Below are positions 35,620-45,724 of a stretch of 64,000 nucleotides of DNA, piece after piece. Source of the stretch: an uncultured Lachnospiraceae bacterium (lineage in GTDB: Bacteria > Bacillota > Clostridia > Lachnospirales > Lachnospiraceae); NCBI GenBank assembly GCA_910585965.1, contig CAJUHH010000003.1, positions 1 through 64,000 on the forward strand. Direction: 5' to 3'. The position numbers were made by a program, and so were the translations under genes. The notes beneath the pieces were generated by a model. The model ran no database searches. It had not been told where the DNA came from and worked only from the letters and a program-made list of their open reading frames with translations. How positions within the stretch are numbered: position 1 is the stretch's first letter; each line of letters begins with the position of its first letter.

Positions 35620-35648
35620 ATTTTAACACTGGCTACTTTGTTTTTCAA
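35620..35648 (-). promoter_or_regulatory. promoter of the third chemoreceptor gene
   Basis: Read on the minus strand, TTGAAA (35643-35648) and TAAAAT (35620-35625) lie 17 bases apart, about 37 bases upstream of the start codon at 35583. Confidence 0.5.
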
Positions 35649-35694
35649 GTATCAGGATAAAGAAGATAAATAGAAAACAGATTGGAAAAATGCT

Positions 35695-35723
35695 TTGCCA
35701 ATATGTGCAATATCATATATAAT
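35695..35723 (+). promoter_or_regulatory. promoter of the hybrid histidine kinase gene
   Basis: TTGCCA (35695-35700) and TATAAT (35718-35723) are 17 bases apart, 56 bases before the ATG at 35779. It is divergent from the receptor promoter at 35620-35648. Confidence 0.6.
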
Positions 35724-35778
35724 TAAAATAGTGTGATAAGATTTATTTTATTGATTACATGCATAAGGAGGAAGCGGT

Positions 35779-38700
35779 ATGTATCATTGTTGCGTACACT
35801 TTTATTTGTTAGGAGATCGGAGCGGAATCTTTGAAATAATAAAGGAAATGCCTCCGCTGGAGCATTTTACGCATGAGTATTGGGAAAGCAACAATGTGGA
35901 AGAGTCCCTGGCAGCCAAAGCGGATGTGATTTTAGCCGATTTGCAAGGTTTGGAGGCAGAAGCCGCAATGGACAGGATTGTTTCATCAAAAAATAAGGAG
36001 GCCGAACTGATTTTGATTGCCGATAAAGGACAGATGGGTTCTCTTTCTGGCGTTCTGCCTGAAGTGAAAGACATATGGATCAGTCCTATGGCAGAAGAGG
36101 AGATAAAATTCCGTTTTTTGAGATGGCAGCAAATATATAAAATGGGCAAGGACTTTTGGGAAACCAGCCACTTTTTTGAAGCTACCATCAATCATGTTCC
36201 GAATTTAATCTGGTATAAAGATAAAAACGGTATCCACGAAAAAGTCAACGACAGCTTTTGCCAGACGGTAAATAAGCCCAAGCATCAAGTAGAAGGACGG
36301 GGGCATGCCTATATTTGGGATGTAGAGCGGGATGATCCGGCTTGTATTGAATCCGAGCGGGAGGTTATGGAAAGGAAAAAAACTTTTGTATCGGAAGAAA
36401 CAATCCAGACAGGAGCAGGAACCCGAACGCTTACGACATATAAATCCCCCTTATATGATTGGGACGGCAGCGTCATGGGGACTGTCGGGGTAGCTATTGA
36501 CGTAACGAAGGAACGGGCTTATAAGCAGGAATTGATGCAGAAAAACCAGACGCTGGAAAAGATATTTACCACGATCGACTGCGGGGTCATATGCCATAGC
36601 ATGGACGGCATGCGTGTTTTGAGCATAAATAAGGCGGCGCTTAAAATCATGGGATATGAGTCTATGGAAGAACTGGTGAAAGACGGATTCGACATGGTTG
36701 CGGGAAGCGTTGTGGAGGAGGACCGGGAAAAACTCCAGGATGGCATGAAGAAACTGCAAAAAGAAGGGGACAGCGTCAGCATTGAGTATAGAGTGCGGCA
36801 TAAGAACGGTGAAATGCTGCATATTATGGGAAATATTAAATTGTTGAAAGAAAATGGGGAGTTCTTTTACCAGCGGTTTCTTTTGGACTGCACGGCCCAG
36901 AAGCTGCAAGAAAAGAAAAATGAAAGATGGCAGATGGAACTGATCCAGGCGTTGGGGATTGATTACAGCATTGTCTGCTATTTTGACCTTGATACGGATA
37001 GCGGCATTCCGTTCCGGGTAAACGGGGTGGACGGAGAGATTTTTGCCGCGAATTCGGAAGGAAAAATTTCTTTTAAGGAGTGCATGGAACGATACATACG
37101 GGAATTTGTACATGAGGATGACAGGAAAATGGTAAGTCAGTTTTCTTCCGTGGATTATCTGCAGGAAGAACTGCTGGAAAAGAGCCTTCAATATGTGAAC
37201 TACCGTGCTTGCATAAATGGGGAAATCGAATATTACCAGTTAAAGATCGTACGCATAGGGAAATGGTCGGGGGAACACGGCATCGTTTTGGGATTCCGCA
37301 GCGTAGAGGAAGAAATCCGTAAAGAGATAGAAAAGAAAAATTTGCTGGAAGACGCGCTGCAACAGGCCAATCAGGCAAATAAGGCAAAGAGCGTGTTTTT
37401 ATCCAATATGTCCCATGATATCCGTACGCCGATGAATGCGATCGTCGGGTTTACCACTCTTGCCATCGCGCATATAGATGATAAGGAACAGGTGGCGGAA
37501 TATTTGAAAAAAATCATGACATCGGGCAACCATCTGCTGAGCCTGATTAACGATGTTCTGGATATGAGCCGTATCGAGAGCGGGAAGATGCATCTGGATG
37601 AAAAGCCCTGTTCCCTGCCGGATATTCTGCATGGCCTGCGTAATATCCTGCTGGCGGACGTACATGCGAAACGGTTGGATCTTTATATGGATGCGGTGGA
37701 TGTTATAGATGAAGAGATATACTGCGATAAACTGCGGTTAAACCAGGTGCTTTTGAACTTGTTGAGCAATGCGGTCAAATATACAGGGGCGGGCGGCATG
37801 ATCAGCATGCGTATCCGGGAAAAACCTGGCGCACCGACTGGGTATGCGAATTATGAATTCAGCATCCGGGATACGGGTATCGGCATGAGTGAAGAATTCG
37901 TGGCGCATATTTTCGAACCGTTTGAAAGGGAAAAGAGCAGCACGATCAGCGGTATCCAGGGAACCGGCTTAGGAATGGCGATTACGAAAAATATCGTGGA
38001 TATGATGAACGGCACGATAGCAGTGAAAAGCGAGCAGGGGGAAGGAACCGAGGTGACAGTCTGCTTCACTTTCCGTCTGGATCTGGAGGCAAAAGGCCCC
38101 AAGGATATCCCTCAATTGAAAGATTGCAGGGCGCTGGTAGTGGATGATGATTTTAATACGTGCGACAGCGTTACTTATATGCTCGGGCAGATCGGGATGC
38201 GCGCCGAATGGACGCTGTCAGGAAAGGAAGCATTGCTGAGGACGCGCCAGTCGGTAATGAGGGACGATATTTATGACGTATATGTGATTGACTGGATGCT
38301 GCCCGATATGAACGGCATTGAAGTAACGAGAAGAATACGGAAGGAAATGGGGGAGGATGTGCCGATCATTCTTCTGACGGCATATGACTGGCTGGATATT
38401 GAGGAAGAAGCGAAAGAAGCTGGAATTACAGCATTTTGCAGCAAGCCGCTGTTCTTGTCCGAACTCCGCAGCTGCCTGCATTCCATTGTGAATCAGGGGG
38501 AAGAGGGGGAAGAGAACGGGGAGGAACGGGTGGAACGCCATATGGGGCGTATTCTTCTGGCAGAGGATAACGAATTGAACCAGGAAATTGCCACAGCTAT
38601 TTTAGGAGATGCCGGATTTGCGACAGAGGTTGCGGATAACGGACAGATTGCGGTAGATATGTTGAAAAAGTCGGAACCTGGTTATTACCAGCTGATCTTA

Positions 38701-38919
38701 ATGGATGTCAGGATGCCGGTAATGGATGGGTATGAAGCAACCAGAAAGATCCGCAAGCTGGACGACCCTAAGCTGGCATCGATTCCAATCCTGGCCATGA
38801 CGGCCAATGCCTTTGAGGAAGATAAACAAGAGGCACTAAACAGCGGGATGAACGGACATCTGGCAAAACCGATTGATGTAAAAATATTGCTGGATACATT
38901 GGACAAAATACTTGTTTGA
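35779..38919 (+). CDS. cytoplasmic hybrid histidine kinase with PAS domains and two receivers
   Basis: A 1046-residue soluble sensor kinase. The order is: receiver-like N-terminus (about 1-115), PAS with FFEATINHVPNLIWYKDKNG (about 130-245), a second PAS (about 255-375), a third PAS-like segment (about 385-510), then HisKA with FLSNMSHDIRTPMNAI (His546), the HATPase domain (LLSNAVKYTGAGGMI; GTGLGMAITKNIVDMM), receiver 1 (VYVIDWMLPDMNG, Asp838) and receiver 2 (LILMDVRMPVMDGYEATRKI, Asp976). No membrane helix or DNA-binding domain is present, so the signal is intracellular and output is by phosphotransfer or protein contact. Ribosome site AAGGAGGAAG. It lies between the chemoreceptors and the MoxR cluster, with 15 bases to the latter, so it may control either. 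Confidence 0.9.
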   Translation: MYHCCVHFYLLGDRSGIFEIIKEMPPLEHFTHEYWESNNVEESLAAKADVILADLQGLEAEAAMDRIVSSKNKEAELILIADKGQMGSLSGVLPEVKDIWISPMAEEEIKFRFLRWQQIYKMGKDFWETSHFFEATINHVPNLIWYKDKNGIHEKVNDSFCQTVNKPKHQVEGRGHAYIWDVERDDPACIESEREVMERKKTFVSEETIQTGAGTRTLTTYKSPLYDWDGSVMGTVGVAIDVTKERAYKQELMQKNQTLEKIFTTIDCGVICHSMDGMRVLSINKAALKIMGYESMEELVKDGFDMVAGSVVEEDREKLQDGMKKLQKEGDSVSIEYRVRHKNGEMLHIMGNIKLLKENGEFFYQRFLLDCTAQKLQEKKNERWQMELIQALGIDYSIVCYFDLDTDSGIPFRVNGVDGEIFAANSEGKISFKECMERYIREFVHEDDRKMVSQFSSVDYLQEELLEKSLQYVNYRACINGEIEYYQLKIVRIGKWSGEHGIVLGFRSVEEEIRKEIEKKNLLEDALQQANQANKAKSVFLSNMSHDIRTPMNAIVGFTTLAIAHIDDKEQVAEYLKKIMTSGNHLLSLINDVLDMSRIESGKMHLDEKPCSLPDILHGLRNILLADVHAKRLDLYMDAVDVIDEEIYCDKLRLNQVLLNLLSNAVKYTGAGGMISMRIREKPGAPTGYANYEFSIRDTGIGMSEEFVAHIFEPFEREKSSTISGIQGTGLGMAITKNIVDMMNGTIAVKSEQGEGTEVTVCFTFRLDLEAKGPKDIPQLKDCRALVVDDDFNTCDSVTYMLGQIGMRAEWTLSGKEALLRTRQSVMRDDIYDVYVIDWMLPDMNGIEVTRRIRKEMGEDVPIILLTAYDWLDIEEEAKEAGITAFCSKPLFLSELRSCLHSIVNQGEEGEENGEERVERHMGRILLAEDNELNQEIATAILGDAGFATEVADNGQIAVDMLKKSEPGYYQLILMDVRMPVMDGYEATRKIRKLDDPKLASIPILAMTANAFEEDKQEALNSGMNGHLAKPIDVKILLDTLDKILV

Positions 38920-38946
38920 CCGGACAATGAGGAAATGGGGATCGAC

Positions 38947-40056
38947 ATGCAGGAAAGGATAAAGCCTCCAGTAGAAGAAAGATATCAGGAAGAATTAGAA
39001 GTGCTGAGGAATACGGATCATGGATGCCGCCCGGAAAACTGGCAGATGTCGCCGAAGGCAGTCCGCACATTTATTCTGGGAAGCCAAAGGCCTATAGAAT
39101 ACCAGGGCAGGGAGTACCAGATCGAAAAGAAGTATTTTGGCAACGATGCGTTGATCGAACGCTGTATTGTGACGCTTGCAGGGAATCGCGGACTGATGCT
39201 GGTAGGAGAACCGGGGACGGCGAAAACGATGCTTTCGGAGCTTCTGTCAGCAGCCATCAGCGGGGTAAGTACGAACACGATTCAGGGAACGGCAGGCACG
39301 ACAGAAGATATGATCAAATATTCTTGGAATTATGCGCTTTTGCTGGCAAAGGGACCCGGGCGGGAGGCTCTGGTTCCCGCTCCTTTGTATGTAGGAATGG
39401 AAAAAGGGATCCTTACCAGGTTTGAAGAAATTACAAGGACTCCGGCGGAGATCCAAGACAGCCTGATCAGCGTTTTGAGCGATAAGGTACTAAATGTGCC
39501 GGAACTGGGGGATGAGGGATTTTTATTTGCCAGGCCGGGATTTAACATCATTGGAACGGCCAATACGAGGGATAAGGGCGTAAATGAAATGAGCAGCGCA
39601 CTGAAACGGCGTTTTAATTTTGAGACTGTAACCCCGGTCAGGGAAGTATCTATGGAGAAGCAGATCATCCTGAACGAAGTCAACAGACTGGCAAGGGAGA
39701 GTAAGATCCCTATGGAAGCGGATGAAGATGTGGCCGGGCTGCTGGCATCCACTTATCATGAGCTGCGGGAGGGGATTTCCGCCTATGGACACAGGATCGA
39801 TAAGCCGGCTGGCGTGATGAGCACGGCGGAAGCGGTTTCCGTCTGTTACCAGACGATACTTACCGGCTATTATTATGGGGATGGACGCATGGATGTGGAC
39901 TGCCTTGTACAGAATCTGGTCGGGGCGGTTTCGAAGGAGAATAAAGAAGACTTGGAAAAAGTAAAAGGATATTTTCATACGGTAGTGAAAGACAGAAGCA
40001 GTAAAGAGGGCGGTTTATGGAAACAATATTACGAAGCGAGGAAATGGCTGAAATAA
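38947..40056 (+). CDS. MoxR-type AAA+ ATPase
   Basis: About 369 residues, first gene of a five-gene cluster. It has Walker A LMLVGEPGTAKTMLSELL, the acidic Walker B-like FEEITRTPAEIQ, sensor 1 NIIGTANTRDKGVNEM and an arginine finger region SSALKRRFNFETV, the hallmarks of MoxR chaperone-like ATPases that usually act with VWA-domain partners on target proteins or metallo-enzymes. The ATG at 38947 is preferred because GGGG lies six bases upstream; an ATG at 38935 has its GAGGA only one or two bases away. The downstream gene starts at its stop (TAATG). Corresponds by family and context to E. coli YehL. Confidence 0.85.
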   Translation: MQERIKPPVEERYQEELEVLRNTDHGCRPENWQMSPKAVRTFILGSQRPIEYQGREYQIEKKYFGNDALIERCIVTLAGNRGLMLVGEPGTAKTMLSELLSAAISGVSTNTIQGTAGTTEDMIKYSWNYALLLAKGPGREALVPAPLYVGMEKGILTRFEEITRTPAEIQDSLISVLSDKVLNVPELGDEGFLFARPGFNIIGTANTRDKGVNEMSSALKRRFNFETVTPVREVSMEKQIILNEVNRLARESKIPMEADEDVAGLLASTYHELREGISAYGHRIDKPAGVMSTAEAVSVCYQTILTGYYYGDGRMDVDCLVQNLVGAVSKENKEDLEKVKGYFHTVVKDRSSKEGGLWKQYYEARKWLK

Positions 40057-42449
40057 TGCTGCTGCCCATCCGCCATCACAGCCCGGCATGCTCTTACCAG
40101 ATTGAAAAAGTAATTGAGAACTGGAAGCCGTCAGCCATTCTGGTGGAAGGACCGGATAATGCCAATACCTTGCGGGGAGTCATGGTGCATGAAGAAACAA
40201 AAGCTCCTTTTGCCATATATTATTCCTGCTATGACAGGGAAGGGAAACTTTCAGAAGAAAAAGGACATTATAAATGTTATTATCCGTTTCTGGAATATTC
40301 CCCGGAGCTGACCGCTTTGCGGGAAGCGGAGAAAAGAGGGATAGAGGCGGCTTTTATTGATCTGCCCTACGGGGATATCCTGGCGGCATCCGAAAAAGGG
40401 AAAGGGCTGCTGCGCGAGGCGGAGAAAAATAATTATAATGACGATTATCTTCTGTCCAGAAATGCATACATAAAAAAGCTTTGCCAAAAAACCGGGCTGA
40501 GAAATTTTGACGAATTCTGGGAGAAATATTTTGAACTGAATGGATTTTATGAAGATTCCGATACATGGTTTTTCCATCTGCTGACTTATTGCAGGCTGGC
40601 AAGGGAGAATACGCCGCCAGAGGCTCTTCTGGAAGAGGGCTGCCTGGAGCGGGAAGCCCATATGGCAGGAAGAATCGTGCAATGGGCAGAGAAAGGGACC
40701 GAAGACAAGAAGGAGCGGTCTCGCCTGTTGGTGATCACAGGGGGCTTTCATACGCCGGGTATTTTTGAGAGGCTTTCCGGGGAAGAGTGGGGGAAGACAA
40801 AGCTTTTATTCGAAAAACAAGAAGGCGTTATATCGGCCAGGGATCAAAGCGTATATTTGATGCCCTATTCCATGGAGGCGGCGGACGCGTTAAATGGTTA
40901 TGCCAGCGGTATGCCTTACGCTGGCTTTTACCAGCGAGTATGGGAAGGAAGCCGGGATGTGGAAGAGGCATTCCAGAAAGCAACGCTGGATATGCTGGTG
41001 GCTGTCGGCAAGGAGACCAGAAAGAAGGATGGAAATCTTTCCACCTATGATGAAATATGCGCCTGGCAGATGGCGAGGGGCCTTAGTGAACTGCGGGGAA
41101 AACCACAGCCGGGGGCTTTTGAATTGCTGGATGCCGTTCTGGCATCCTATGTGAAGGGAGAGTATAACGCGGCTTCCGATCTGCCGCTTCGGGTTCTGCA
41201 AAAATTAATGGCGGGCAGAGGAATGGGGCGGCTTTGTTCTATGGCGGATATCCCGCCGATTATTCATGATTTTGAGATGCAGTGTAAAAGTTTAGGGCTG
41301 AAAGCCCATTCGACAGTAGAAGCAGAAACGACGCTGTCCATCTTTTCCAGCAAAAAGCATAGAAAGACCAGCATGTTCTTCCATCGGATGGTTTTTTTAG
41401 GAACAGCGTTTGCAAAGCGTGTGAAGGGGCCGAACCTCCAGCAGAGAAGGGACAAGAATCTGGTTCGGGAAATATGGAGATATAAGTGGAATGTCCAGGT
41501 TTCTTCCGCATTGATCGACGTATCGGTTCATGGCGCGACAGTGGAAGAGGCGGCGGCCAGCCGGGTTCTGGAACAATTAAACGAGGATATGGGAGCAGGG
41601 GATGCGGCAGTTCTGCTGACACAGGTCTTTGAAATGGGTCTTACGGATCAGCTGGATACCGTATATGACAGGGCAAATGAGCTGATCGTAAGGGAGGAAG
41701 ATTTCTATTCGATTGTGGATGCCTTGAAATCTTTGATGATGATAGAGGAACTGGACGGTCTTTACCGATCCGGTTTAAAAGTGTGGGAACTGGTTTTGAC
41801 AGGGATCAGAAAGCTGATTGCGCTGCTTCCCTCTATGATCGCTGTGAAAGAGGAGAATCTGCCGGATTGTATGGATGCGGTGAAGCTGCTGTATCAGATC
41901 ACAGGCAGAGAAGGAAGAGATGTCGATAAAGAACAGGAAATGTATTATGAAGCGCTGGACAGAATGAGGAAAGACAGGAATATCCATGCGGGGCTGTGCG
42001 GCTGTATCCACGGAATCTTATATGGAAGCGGAAGGGAAACGGCGAAAGAGGCGGAAAGGGCTTGTTTGGGGTATTTGACGGGGACAAGGGAACAGCTGCT
42101 GCAAACGGCATTCTTTTTCCGGGGGCTTTTCTATACGGCAAAGGATTTGCTTTTTATCGGAAGCGGTTTTCTGGAGATGCTGGATCGTTTCTTGGGACAA
42201 GTGGACGAAGGGGAATTTATGGAACTGCTGCCACAGCTGAGGCTGGCCTTTGCTTATTTTACGCCTGCGGAAACGGACAAAATAGCCGCCAGGGCGGCAG
42301 GGCTTCATGGGAAAAAGCGGGAAGATATTACGGAACGCAGGGAAATCCTCCCGGATTGGTATGCTTATGGAAAAGAATTGGACATGTTTGCCAGAAAGCA
42401 TATGGAGAATACCGAAAGGCTGGAAGACGGGGGAAGAGGATATGGATGA
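40056..42449 (+). CDS. DUF5682 family protein (YehM-like)
   Basis: About 797 residues, soluble, function unknown. The opening LLPIRHHSPACSYQIEKVIE and AILVEGPDNANTLRGV are characteristic of DUF5682, which is nearly always encoded with MoxR, VWA and SWIM proteins. A second conserved block is LLVITGGFHTPGIFERL. The rest is predominantly helical. The start used overlaps the MoxR stop as TAATG, the usual sign of coupled translation; an in-frame ATG at 40017 with AGAGGG upstream is an alternative that would overlap MoxR by 40 bases. The protein may be the scaffold or substrate-recognition part of a MoxR/VWA assembly (inference). Confidence 0.8.
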   Translation: MLLPIRHHSPACSYQIEKVIENWKPSAILVEGPDNANTLRGVMVHEETKAPFAIYYSCYDREGKLSEEKGHYKCYYPFLEYSPELTALREAEKRGIEAAFIDLPYGDILAASEKGKGLLREAEKNNYNDDYLLSRNAYIKKLCQKTGLRNFDEFWEKYFELNGFYEDSDTWFFHLLTYCRLARENTPPEALLEEGCLEREAHMAGRIVQWAEKGTEDKKERSRLLVITGGFHTPGIFERLSGEEWGKTKLLFEKQEGVISARDQSVYLMPYSMEAADALNGYASGMPYAGFYQRVWEGSRDVEEAFQKATLDMLVAVGKETRKKDGNLSTYDEICAWQMARGLSELRGKPQPGAFELLDAVLASYVKGEYNAASDLPLRVLQKLMAGRGMGRLCSMADIPPIIHDFEMQCKSLGLKAHSTVEAETTLSIFSSKKHRKTSMFFHRMVFLGTAFAKRVKGPNLQQRRDKNLVREIWRYKWNVQVSSALIDVSVHGATVEEAAASRVLEQLNEDMGAGDAAVLLTQVFEMGLTDQLDTVYDRANELIVREEDFYSIVDALKSLMMIEELDGLYRSGLKVWELVLTGIRKLIALLPSMIAVKEENLPDCMDAVKLLYQITGREGRDVDKEQEMYYEALDRMRKDRNIHAGLCGCIHGILYGSGRETAKEAERACLGYLTGTREQLLQTAFFFRGLFYTAKDLLFIGSGFLEMLDRFLGQVDEGEFMELLPQLRLAFAYFTPAETDKIAARAAGLHGKKREDITERREILPDWYAYGKELDMFARKHMENTERLEDGGRGYG

Positions 42450-43563
42450 GCAGGAAATTTTGAACCGTTGGCGGTTAGTGTTGGGGAAATATGCGGCTGG
42501 CCGTATTTCTTTTACCGGGGGAAGCCGACCGTGGACAGACATGGAAGAAACGCTGGATTATCTGTATGAAAGGGAATATGGGGAAGAACAGGAAATCCGA
42601 AAGGAACGCGGAGGAGGGAGCGGGGATTCCCGGCTGACGGTTCCTTATTGGCTTTCCAGAATAAAGAAACTGTTTCCCAGACAGACCGTTGAGATCATGG
42701 AGAGACATGCGCTGGAAAAATATAAAATGACGGAACTATTGACCGACCCGGAGGTACTGCGGAAGCTGGAACCGAATAAAGAACTGCTGAAGACGATATT
42801 GAGCCTGAAACATATGATGAAAGGCGAAGTCCTTCTTTTGGCGAGGGAGATCGCACGCAAAGTGGCGGATGAGCTGACGAAAAAACTGGAACAGGAATTG
42901 CGGCAGTCTTTTTTCGGGAAATTGAACCGCAATGCCAGCAGCCCGGTCCGGTCGGCAAGAAATCTGGATATGAAAAAAACGATTCGCAACAATTTGAAAA
43001 ATTACGATACGGAGCGGGAACAGATCTTGTTAAAACAAATTTATTTCCATTCCCGCATGAAAAAATATAATACATGGAGAATTATTCTATGCGTGGACGA
43101 GAGCGGCTCCATGCTGGATTCGGTCATTCACAGCGCAGTCATGGCCGGGATTTTTGCCAGGCTTCCCATGCTGGACACGAGACTGGTTATTTTTGATACG
43201 AACGTGGTGGACTTGAGCGGTTATGCCGATGACCCGGTGGAAACGCTGATGAGCGTGCAGCTGGGCGGCGGTACGAACATTGCAGGAGCGTTGTCTTACT
43301 GTGAGGGATTGGTGGAGTTCCCCTGCCGCACGATGATTGTCCTTGTTTCTGACCTTTATGAGGGAGGCGGATACCAGAATCTCTATTATGTCAGCCGGGG
43401 GCTGATTGAAAGCGGCGCCAGGATGGTGGTACTGACGGCGCTGGACCGGGATGCCAATCCGAATTATGACAGAAATGCGGCTGCCGTCCTCGCCGGCATG
43501 GGGGCTTTTGTGGGGGCGATGACCCCGGAAGAACTGGCGGATTTTATTGGCAATATAGTATAG
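42442..43563 (+). CDS. VWA (CoxE-like) protein of the MoxR cluster
   Basis: A 373-residue soluble protein. The N-terminal two thirds is helical and basic (RIKKLFPRQTVEIMERHALE); the C-terminal domain is a von Willebrand A fold with a complete metal-ion-dependent adhesion site: ILCVDESGSMLDSV (DESGS, 219-223), GGGTNIAGAL and VSDLYEGGG. In MoxR systems such VWA proteins bind the ATPase and pass mechanical work to a target. The ATG at 42442 overlaps the upstream stop by eight bases and has GGGGGAAGAGG ahead of it; an upstream in-frame ATG at 42307 would overlap DUF5682 by over 140 bases and is unlikely. Family match to E. coli YehP. Confidence 0.85.
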   Translation: MDEQEILNRWRLVLGKYAAGRISFTGGSRPWTDMEETLDYLYEREYGEEQEIRKERGGGSGDSRLTVPYWLSRIKKLFPRQTVEIMERHALEKYKMTELLTDPEVLRKLEPNKELLKTILSLKHMMKGEVLLLAREIARKVADELTKKLEQELRQSFFGKLNRNASSPVRSARNLDMKKTIRNNLKNYDTEREQILLKQIYFHSRMKKYNTWRIILCVDESGSMLDSVIHSAVMAGIFARLPMLDTRLVIFDTNVVDLSGYADDPVETLMSVQLGGGTNIAGALSYCEGLVEFPCRTMIVLVSDLYEGGGYQNLYYVSRGLIESGARMVVLTALDRDANPNYDRNAAAVLAGMGAFVGAMTPEELADFIGNIV

Positions 43564-43584
43564 AAATGTAGGAGATATGCGGAT

Positions 43585-45681
43585 ATGGACGGCTGGAAGG
43601 CATTGTTGGATGAAACGGACGACGACTATCTGATTGGTATTTCGAATAAAGGAATCGTGAAACGGGCATATAAAGACAAGACAGAGGGCGATTACCAAGT
43701 GCTGTCTTTCGGGGAAGAGGCAGAGGTCAGCGCGGGGGGCGAAATAGTCCATATTAAAGTTCCGTTGGGCGAAAGCACTTGTTCCTGCCCTTCCAGAACG
43801 ATCTGCCGGCACGTGGTATTAGGAATATTAGCGTTAAAAGAATGGGCGGAAGAGAAGGGAAAAGAAGAAACTACGCAGCAGGAACAGAAAGAAGAGATGC
43901 AGCCGAACGAAATGCCAGAAAAGGAAAAGCATGTGGAAGCGGAAATAGAAGCGTATCCGCTGGCTTCTATTTTAAGAACCCTGGGCAGCAAGCAGCTTCA
44001 ATACGTGATCAGACAGGCAGAATCCGGGCAGAAGGCAAACATGGTTTCTTCCAGCGTTATTATGGTAGAGCCGCCGGGGATGGAATATAAGGTAAAGCTG
44101 CTTTCCCCTCTGGAATACTCTTCCTGTACCTGCCATAAAAAAGATTTTTGCATACATAAAGCGGCAGCGATTCTTTGGTATAAGCTGGAAGCAGGGATGG
44201 TGACAATAGGAGAACTGAGAGGGGCGGCGGAAGAAAAATCAGAGTATAATAAAGAACAGGTGAAGGAAGCGGCAGGGCAAATGAAGGTATTTTTAGAAGA
44301 ACTTCTAAATACCGGGCTGGCGAGAGCCTCTTCTGATGTGGCCGATTATCTGGAGCGCCTGGCGACGATCAGCCATAATGCGCGCCTTGCCCGGTTTGAG
44401 GGATATTGGAGGGCTTTGTATGATTCTTACGGGGATTATTGGAAAAGGAAAGCCTCTTTCCGCGCACAGGATCTGATGGGGCAATTAACCCGTTTGTACC
44501 GAAGGACGGAGCTTCTTTGGAAAGCAGAGGACGGAGCCGGAATCGGGGAACTGGCCGGGGAGTTCAGGGCAGAATATAAATATACGGGAAGTTTGGATTT
44601 GACAGGAATTGCGATAGAACATTTCGAAAGCAAGACAGGATATGAAGGGGATACGGTATATCTGATAGAGGATCATACGAAGGAATGGTATACTTATACT
44701 TCGGCAAGGCCGGTCTATTATGAAAAGACAGGCAGGCAGGGCAGAGGGAACAAGGCACAGACCCCATGGAATCTTCCGCTGACGCTGGAAGCGCTGGCTG
44801 AAACACGCATCCATTTGGACGGGGCTAAATGGGACGGGCAAAAAAGGATTTCCTCCAGCCAGGAAACGAAAGGAGAGCTGATCGAAAACTGGAGAAAAGC
44901 GGGGCCTCTTCCCATAGAGGCATTGGGGGAGTGGTATTATCGGGATTTTGGAAGTCTTTATGAGGAACAGATTGGAAAAAAAGAGATCAGCTGGCTGATG
45001 GAAAAAGAAAAGGGTACAAAACTGGTAGTGGTATGTCCTTATGCCTGCAAGAAAGCTTTCTTTTCGGAAACGGAGCAAAAATTGTTTATGAGTCTGTACG
45101 ATGAAAAGGGAAGAGAAGTAGTCATCGAGGCGGTTTATTCCAAAAAGGACGCACGCTCCATACGCTGTCTGGAACGGATTACGGAAGAAAATATCCCCTG
45201 CTTTTTAGGGAAAATATATTTGCGGGACGGAAAAATCAGGATGTATCCAGTGGCAGTATTCGGAAAAGAAGAACTGCTGGAAAAAGAAACGCTGCTGGAA
45301 GAAGAAAAACGGCGGGAAGACGGGGAAATCAATGAAAATGGACAGCACAAAGAGGACGTATGGCGCAAGGGAGAGGCATTGGAAATCCTTTTGGAGGAAG
45401 TGGGAAATTTGTTGGAAGAATTGTTTCAGAGCGGATTCCGTACTGTCCATGACAGCACGATGGCATCCTTGGAGAATATGGAAGAACTGGCGGTTCAGTA
45501 TGGAATGCAATACTTGGCAGACATGTTGGGAGAACTGAAGGGCGGGCTGGCTATGCGGAGGCACAGCCTGGAACGGCCGAAAGACGGCATGGCGGAGACT
45601 TACACCCGCTTGAACGAATATTTGTATTTGTGCCGGGAAAAAGCCGCTTATGATAAAGGGCTTTGGTATTATAAAGGGTAA
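43585..45681 (+). CDS. SWIM zinc-finger protein with two SWIM motifs
   Basis: A 698-residue protein. The first SWIM motif CSCPSRTICRH is C66-x-C68-x5-C74-x-H76, and a second of identical spacing, CTCHKKDFCIH, is C181-x-C183-x5-C189-x-H191. SWIM fingers bind zinc and often nucleic acid or protein. A charged, low-complexity linker rich in Glu/Gln lies between them (about 90-130). The C-terminal 450 residues are not similar to a known domain by eye. The gene is 21 bases after the VWA stop, with GGAGATATG as ribosome site. Family and position match the SWIM protein YehQ of the E. coli yeh cluster. Function is unknown. Confidence 0.8.
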   Translation: MDGWKALLDETDDDYLIGISNKGIVKRAYKDKTEGDYQVLSFGEEAEVSAGGEIVHIKVPLGESTCSCPSRTICRHVVLGILALKEWAEEKGKEETTQQEQKEEMQPNEMPEKEKHVEAEIEAYPLASILRTLGSKQLQYVIRQAESGQKANMVSSSVIMVEPPGMEYKVKLLSPLEYSSCTCHKKDFCIHKAAAILWYKLEAGMVTIGELRGAAEEKSEYNKEQVKEAAGQMKVFLEELLNTGLARASSDVADYLERLATISHNARLARFEGYWRALYDSYGDYWKRKASFRAQDLMGQLTRLYRRTELLWKAEDGAGIGELAGEFRAEYKYTGSLDLTGIAIEHFESKTGYEGDTVYLIEDHTKEWYTYTSARPVYYEKTGRQGRGNKAQTPWNLPLTLEALAETRIHLDGAKWDGQKRISSSQETKGELIENWRKAGPLPIEALGEWYYRDFGSLYEEQIGKKEISWLMEKEKGTKLVVVCPYACKKAFFSETEQKLFMSLYDEKGREVVIEAVYSKKDARSIRCLERITEENIPCFLGKIYLRDGKIRMYPVAVFGKEELLEKETLLEEEKRREDGEINENGQHKEDVWRKGEALEILLEEVGNLLEELFQSGFRTVHDSTMASLENMEELAVQYGMQYLADMLGELKGGLAMRRHSLERPKDGMAETYTRLNEYLYLCREKAAYDKGLWYYKG

Positions 45682-45724
45682 TAGATCGGATGATAGCAAA
45701 AACAGTTCGTGTGGAGGAGATGCA

